DNA of 64,000 nucleotides from Oceanispirochaeta crateris (GTDB taxonomy: Bacteria > Spirochaetota > Spirochaetia > DSM-2461): positions 3,576,439 through 3,640,438 of the forward strand of contig NZ_CP036150.1 in assembly GCF_008329965.1 (NCBI RefSeq), in the 5' to 3' direction. Positions within the stretch are counted from its first letter, which is position 1; the number at the start of each line of letters is the position of its first letter. A program made the position numbers and the translations under genes. Of this stretch, positions 60,780-64,000 are shown one piece after another. A model generated the notes under the pieces. The model was given only the letters and a program-made list of their open reading frames with translations. It searched no databases and was not told the DNA's origin.

Positions 60780-62713
60780 AGGAGTACCTCCTGATATGCA
60801 GGGAGCGTCATAACCGTGGTTGTTCCCTCGCCGGGTTTGCTTTGGGTTAAAATCTCCGATCCGGGGAAAGCCATTTTTAATCGTTCAATCACATTTCTCA
60901 TACCTACACTTTCTCCCTTTTTTTTCAAATTCATATCAAAACCGCAGCCATTGTCTGCGATGGTTATGATCAGGCAATTCTGGCCTGAAGCTTCTATTTT
61001 CTCTGCCGTGACGGTGAGAGTCCCTCCCTCTTCCTGAGGTTCTAGCCCGTGAATCACAGAATTTTCCACCAGAGGCTGCAACAGTAATCGGGGAATGGGT
61101 ATACCCTTCAAATCTTCAGGAAGGGTCAGTTTATATGTGAGTCTTTCGGAAAACCTAATTTTCTGAAGTTCACAGTAGTGACCCAGGAATTCAAATTCTT
61201 TCTCCATGGATGTCCAGTGAGTCTGGTCTGTCACGTAACGGAGCATCTCCCGCAGAGACAGGATGGCTTCTTCCAGTCTTTTCGTTTCACCCATCCGGTT
61301 CAGGCCGATAAAACCATTCAGAATGTTGTAGATAAAATGGGGCTGAACTTGCGATTGAAGTGCCCAGTATTGGGCTTCTCGTTTTTCAAGGACCTCTCTG
61401 TACTTCATCTGGTTGTCCAGTGTAAGAGAGACATATTCGGAGAAGTTGATCATCCTTGTGATGCCAAGATCGGAAAATCTAGTTTTTTCACTCATCAGTA
61501 AAGCCAGGATAAACCCCCGGCACTCTCCCCTGTGTATGAGAGGAAGAGCCAGCATGTCCTGAGGGTAGGGGGCTTTCAGAATCAGGAATTTCCTGAGTGA
61601 TGTCATTTCTTCGAAGGGAGAAACAACAGGTTCGCCCTTTTTCAGCTTGACACCCAGTCGGGAACTTGCTTCCAGCCGGGGTATCAGGCTGACCTCTGTT
61701 CCTCTGAAGGATTCCATGGCAAACTGATTTTTCAGCGGATCAAACAGGTAGATGGCGGCCACTTCTGCATTAGTATCCTTGATGATTGTTTCTGTGATCA
61801 TGTCGGTGAGATTTTCCAAACTTGTACCGTCTTCCAGAGAAATTCCCATGTCCCTGGTTAGGTTGAGTATGCTGTTCATATTATTTTTCAGGTCGGAGGA
61901 CAGCGAGTTAATACGGCTGAGCAGGGTAGACAGCTCATCATTGTCTTTCACCGGATAAGTCGTACTGAAGTCTCCCATGGAAATATTTTTGAAGGCTGTA
62001 CCGGCAAGAGAAATCTTCTGGATGATCTGTCTGGATATAATCAGGGCATAGCTCAGGGCCATGCCTCCTGTCAGCAGGCTGGTCAGGATAAACAGGATGT
62101 GCAATTCCCTTTCCTGACGCCGGCTCTGCTCCTTGAAGGAGGTGAAGAAATGGTTCATAAAACTTTCGAAGGTATTGGTAAAATAGAAGGATGTGTCTCT
62201 GAACTCATCGAAGAAGGGAATCAGAGTTTCATCTCTTTGCATCAGAACATAAAGGCCCTTTTCTCCTGCATCCAAATCTTGTAGACGGCTCAGAATCTCA
62301 GACATATAATAGAGTTTATCCAGGGCTTTCTGGTTTAATGTCAACGCCGTTTCATACAGATCCTGTAGCTCATCGTCCTGCATGATCGTCAGGTCTCTGT
62401 CATCGATAAAAACAAGAAAACTATGCTGATACTGCTCAACGGCAACCAGCCAGGTTTTGTAGGCTGCAATGGATCTGGGTGCATAGGTCAATGATCGGAT
62501 TTGGCTGTACATACGGGGGGCAAAGAGGTCAAAGATAATATCCTTCATCAGGCCCATTACATTCCTGGAATGAGTTTGAAGTTTTTGCCCTTGCAGGATT
62601 GTTTCGTTTAGACTTTGGAGGCGTCTCCAGTTCCAGAGGGAGAGGCCTGTGATTGTTGCCAGGGAAAAAAACATAAGAGACGTAAGAATCAGCAGTTTCT
62701 TCCGGATGTTCAT
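60776..62713 (-). CDS. YesM/LytS-type sensor histidine kinase
   Basis: Membrane kinase of 645 residues. First membrane helix about residues 7-27. Periplasmic helical sensor of about 175 residues (28-203), rich in Gln and Leu. Second helix about 204-226 (LHILFILTSLLTGGMALSYALI). HAMP about 227-280, with GTAFKNISMGDFSTTYPVKDNDELSTLLSRIN. GAF-like domain about 300-440. His_kinase motif LQSQVQPHFIYNILNGFIGL (phospho-His near residue 465; the usual FLYNTL is FIYNIL). ATPase part LLLQPLVENSVIHGLEP and ITIADNGCGFD. Partner of the response regulator it overlaps by 4 nt. Upstream lies the ABC-kinase fusion, 39 nt away. Confidence 0.92.
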   Translation of the reverse strand: MNIRKKLLILTSLMFFSLATITGLSLWNWRRLQSLNETILQGQKLQTHSRNVMGLMKDIIFDLFAPRMYSQIRSLTYAPRSIAAYKTWLVAVEQYQHSFLVFIDDRDLTIMQDDELQDLYETALTLNQKALDKLYYMSEILSRLQDLDAGEKGLYVLMQRDETLIPFFDEFRDTSFYFTNTFESFMNHFFTSFKEQSRRQERELHILFILTSLLTGGMALSYALIISRQIIQKISLAGTAFKNISMGDFSTTYPVKDNDELSTLLSRINSLSSDLKNNMNSILNLTRDMGISLEDGTSLENLTDMITETIIKDTNAEVAAIYLFDPLKNQFAMESFRGTEVSLIPRLEASSRLGVKLKKGEPVVSPFEEMTSLRKFLILKAPYPQDMLALPLIHRGECRGFILALLMSEKTRFSDLGITRMINFSEYVSLTLDNQMKYREVLEKREAQYWALQSQVQPHFIYNILNGFIGLNRMGETKRLEEAILSLREMLRYVTDQTHWTSMEKEFEFLGHYCELQKIRFSERLTYKLTLPEDLKGIPIPRLLLQPLVENSVIHGLEPQEEGGTLTVTAEKIEASGQNCLIITIADNGCGFDMNLKKKGESVGMRNVIERLKMAFPGSEILTQSKPGEGTTTVMTLPAYQEVLL

Positions 62714-62752
62714 TTATTGTTAAAGAATATCACAACTGTGATTCTTAGGCTA

Positions 62753-64000
62753 TCATCCCGCTGGCTGATCTGTTTTCTCTTTCAGCAATGGCAGGATCAT
62801 TGTGACCTCGCACCCCGATACTTGCCTTCTGTTCTTTATTTCAATAGACCCTCCATAGCTTTCCAAAATTCCAAATACTATTGAAAGTCCCAGTCCCATA
62901 TTTTCTTCTTTTTCCTGTTTTGTCGTATAAAAGGGCAAAAGAATATCTTTGATATCCCTTTCTCCCAGTCCTATCCCGGAATCCAGCAGACGAATCCTCA
63001 CAAATTTATTATCTTTGTTGTCCATGACCAAGTGGATCTCACCTCCATCGGGCATGGCATCAAAAGCATTTTTTAAAATATTTAGAAACACCTGCTTTAT
63101 TTTTACTCTGTTGGCCAAAATCACTGGATTTTCGGTTTTGATTTCAACCGCTATGGAGATTCCCCGCTGGAGAGCATTGGGTTTTATAAGGAGTAGCATT
63201 TGTTCTACAAGGGCCTGAAGGTTGAGCTTCTCGTCCTGATAGCGGTTCTTTTCTGAAAAAGTAATCAGATTGCTGACAATCTGTTCTATCGAGTCCAGCT
63301 CATCTTCCATATAGCCCAGAAATGTCTTAGATTCCTCATTTGAGATTCGATTTTTCAGTACATCCAGATAATTGTTAATGATTTCAAGAGGATTATTAAT
63401 TTCATGGGCTACTCCGGCCGCCAATAAACCTATGGACGCCAGTTTTTCGGAAAAATGGATTTTTTCCCTCATCTTTTCCTGTTCGCTTATGTCATCAACG
63501 ATGATGATGCTTCCCAAATAGTAGTTTCCGTCCAAAATGGGGTAAATCACCACATTGCAACAGATCTTATTTCCGGCAATTGTGATGTGTTTCTGATAGA
63601 GGTTTTCCCATTTTTTGGTTTCCAGTATTTTATATATTTCATCAGAGAAGCCCCTGTCTTCTTCGGCGAATACTTCAGAAAAGGGGGCTTCCAGAAGGAC
63701 CTCCCTCTTTTTATGAAAGAAAGTTTCTCCATAATGATTCAGGAGTTTTACATGACCTTCCCCGTTGACAACTAGAAGTGCCAGAGGGAGAAATTCAAGG
63801 ATGGCTTCATTGTATTTCAATAGATGATAAAAATCCTTATCCAGCTTTGTCAGGGATTTATTGCGAACAATCTGGGTATATGCCAACTTGATTAGATTGA
63901 TTTTATCAATGTTTTTGACTGATTCGGTAATTAGAACCGATCCATTCCTGAGGATCGTCACCCTGTCTGCAAATTCATATACATCATCGATTCTATGGGT
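62753..64000 (-). CDS. ABC-ATPase / PAS / histidine kinase fusion protein (5' end outside window)
   Basis: The frame is open without a stop to base 64000, so the gene starts beyond the window; 415 residues are visible. Residues 1-41 from the edge (THRIDDVYEFADRVTILRNG, then SVLITESVKNIDKINLIKLA) are the H-loop and C-terminal end of an RbsA/MglA-type domain-1 ABC ATPase. A linker and PAS domain follow (about 62-180: LEFLPLALLVVNGEGHVKLLN). HisKA: KLASIGLLAAGVAHEINNPL. HATPase: N-box NILKNAFDAMPDGG, G1 LLDSGIGLG, G2 NMGLGLSIVFGILESYGG. The protein is soluble as far as seen and kinase-competent. It heads an apparent operon with the YesM/YesN pair. The GTG at 63961 could start a shorter protein, but the ABC-like residues run on upstream of it. 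Confidence 0.85.
   Translation of the reverse strand, partial: THRIDDVYEFADRVTILRNGSVLITESVKNIDKINLIKLAYTQIVRNKSLTKLDKDFYHLLKYNEAILEFLPLALLVVNGEGHVKLLNHYGETFFHKKREVLLEAPFSEVFAEEDRGFSDEIYKILETKKWENLYQKHITIAGNKICCNVVIYPILDGNYYLGSIIIVDDISEQEKMREKIHFSEKLASIGLLAAGVAHEINNPLEIINNYLDVLKNRISNEESKTFLGYMEDELDSIEQIVSNLITFSEKNRYQDEKLNLQALVEQMLLLIKPNALQRGISIAVEIKTENPVILANRVKIKQVFLNILKNAFDAMPDGGEIHLVMDNKDNKFVRIRLLDSGIGLGERDIKDILLPFYTTKQEKEENMGLGLSIVFGILESYGGSIEIKNRRQVSGCEVTMILPLLKEKTDQPAG

Noticed and set aside
62753-63961. Treating the last kinase as a complete protein starting at GTG 63961
   Set aside because: The frame continues without a stop to the window edge and the upstream codons plus the first ~28 residues form a continuous ABC-ATPase C-terminal motif, so the GTG is an internal valine.

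Overview
This is a gene-dense chromosomal stretch from a spirochaete, probably a free-living sugar-fermenting member of Spirochaetaceae/Oceanispirochaeta type. The main clue is that periplasmic binding proteins carry signal peptides ending in FASG/FANG followed by a Glu/Thr-rich stretch (e.g. 4084, 10176, 20962, 55638), a style common in that group. Many Cys-anchored lipoproteins and chemoreceptors agree with this. The assignment is inferred from style only; no rRNA, tRNA or other phylogenetic marker is present.

Layout. 1-3134: end of a carbohydrate ABC importer (binding protein cut by the window edge, two permeases, no ATPase). 3190-8434: a GntR/FCD repressor diverging from a TRAP transporter (dctPQM) followed by two DapA-family lyase genes, the second truncated. 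8719-18047: a second GntR/FCD regulator, then a tripartite tricarboxylate transporter (tctCBA) operon with two HpcH/HpaI aldolases, a D-2-hydroxyacid dehydrogenase, a GarR-type reductase and a DapA-family lyase. This reads as uptake and cleavage of an unidentified sugar acid or carboxylate. 18328-23599: an M20 hydrolase, an amino-acid ABC importer and a PutP-type symporter. 24214-28066: two chemoreceptors. 28350-32345 (minus): a DUF134 protein, a FecBCD-like metal/cofactor importer and a THEP1-like NTPase. 32458-34152: a CoA-disulfide-reductase/rhodanese fusion. 34304-37690: CdaR-type regulator, AEC permease and a second GarR paralogue. 37868-46677: mixed housekeeping and envelope genes (thioredoxin, VWA and lamin-tail proteins, DUF554, glycogen phosphorylase, homoserine dehydrogenase). 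46929-51472: envelope lipoproteins (LpoB-, COG3014- and LPP20-like, LysM). 51631-56654 (minus): a rhaSTPQ-mutarotase L-rhamnose import operon. 56781-59313: an aldo/keto reductase and a dihydropyrimidinase-type amidohydrolase. 59382-64000 (minus): a signalling cluster with an AraC-type response regulator, a YesM-type histidine kinase and a second kinase running off the window.

The most unusual object is at the right edge. The reading frame of the last kinase (PAS-HisKA-HATPase) stays open to base 64000, and its first ~40 visible residues are the H-loop and C-terminal end of a sugar-type (RbsA/MglA-like) ABC ATPase domain. This is an ABC ATPase-histidine kinase chimera, with the kinase sitting where RbsA-type proteins have their second ATPase domain.

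Other non-coding signals include a consensus promoter with a 31-nt operator palindrome at +1 in front of the tct operon, with a matching half-site before the adjacent GntR gene. There are back-to-back promoters with embedded palindromes between the other GntR gene and dctP. Stem-loops follow the binding-protein gene in four transport operons, and paired direct repeats 20 bp apart lie upstream of the rhamnose operon. No CRISPR, tRNA, rRNA or intact insertion sequence was seen.
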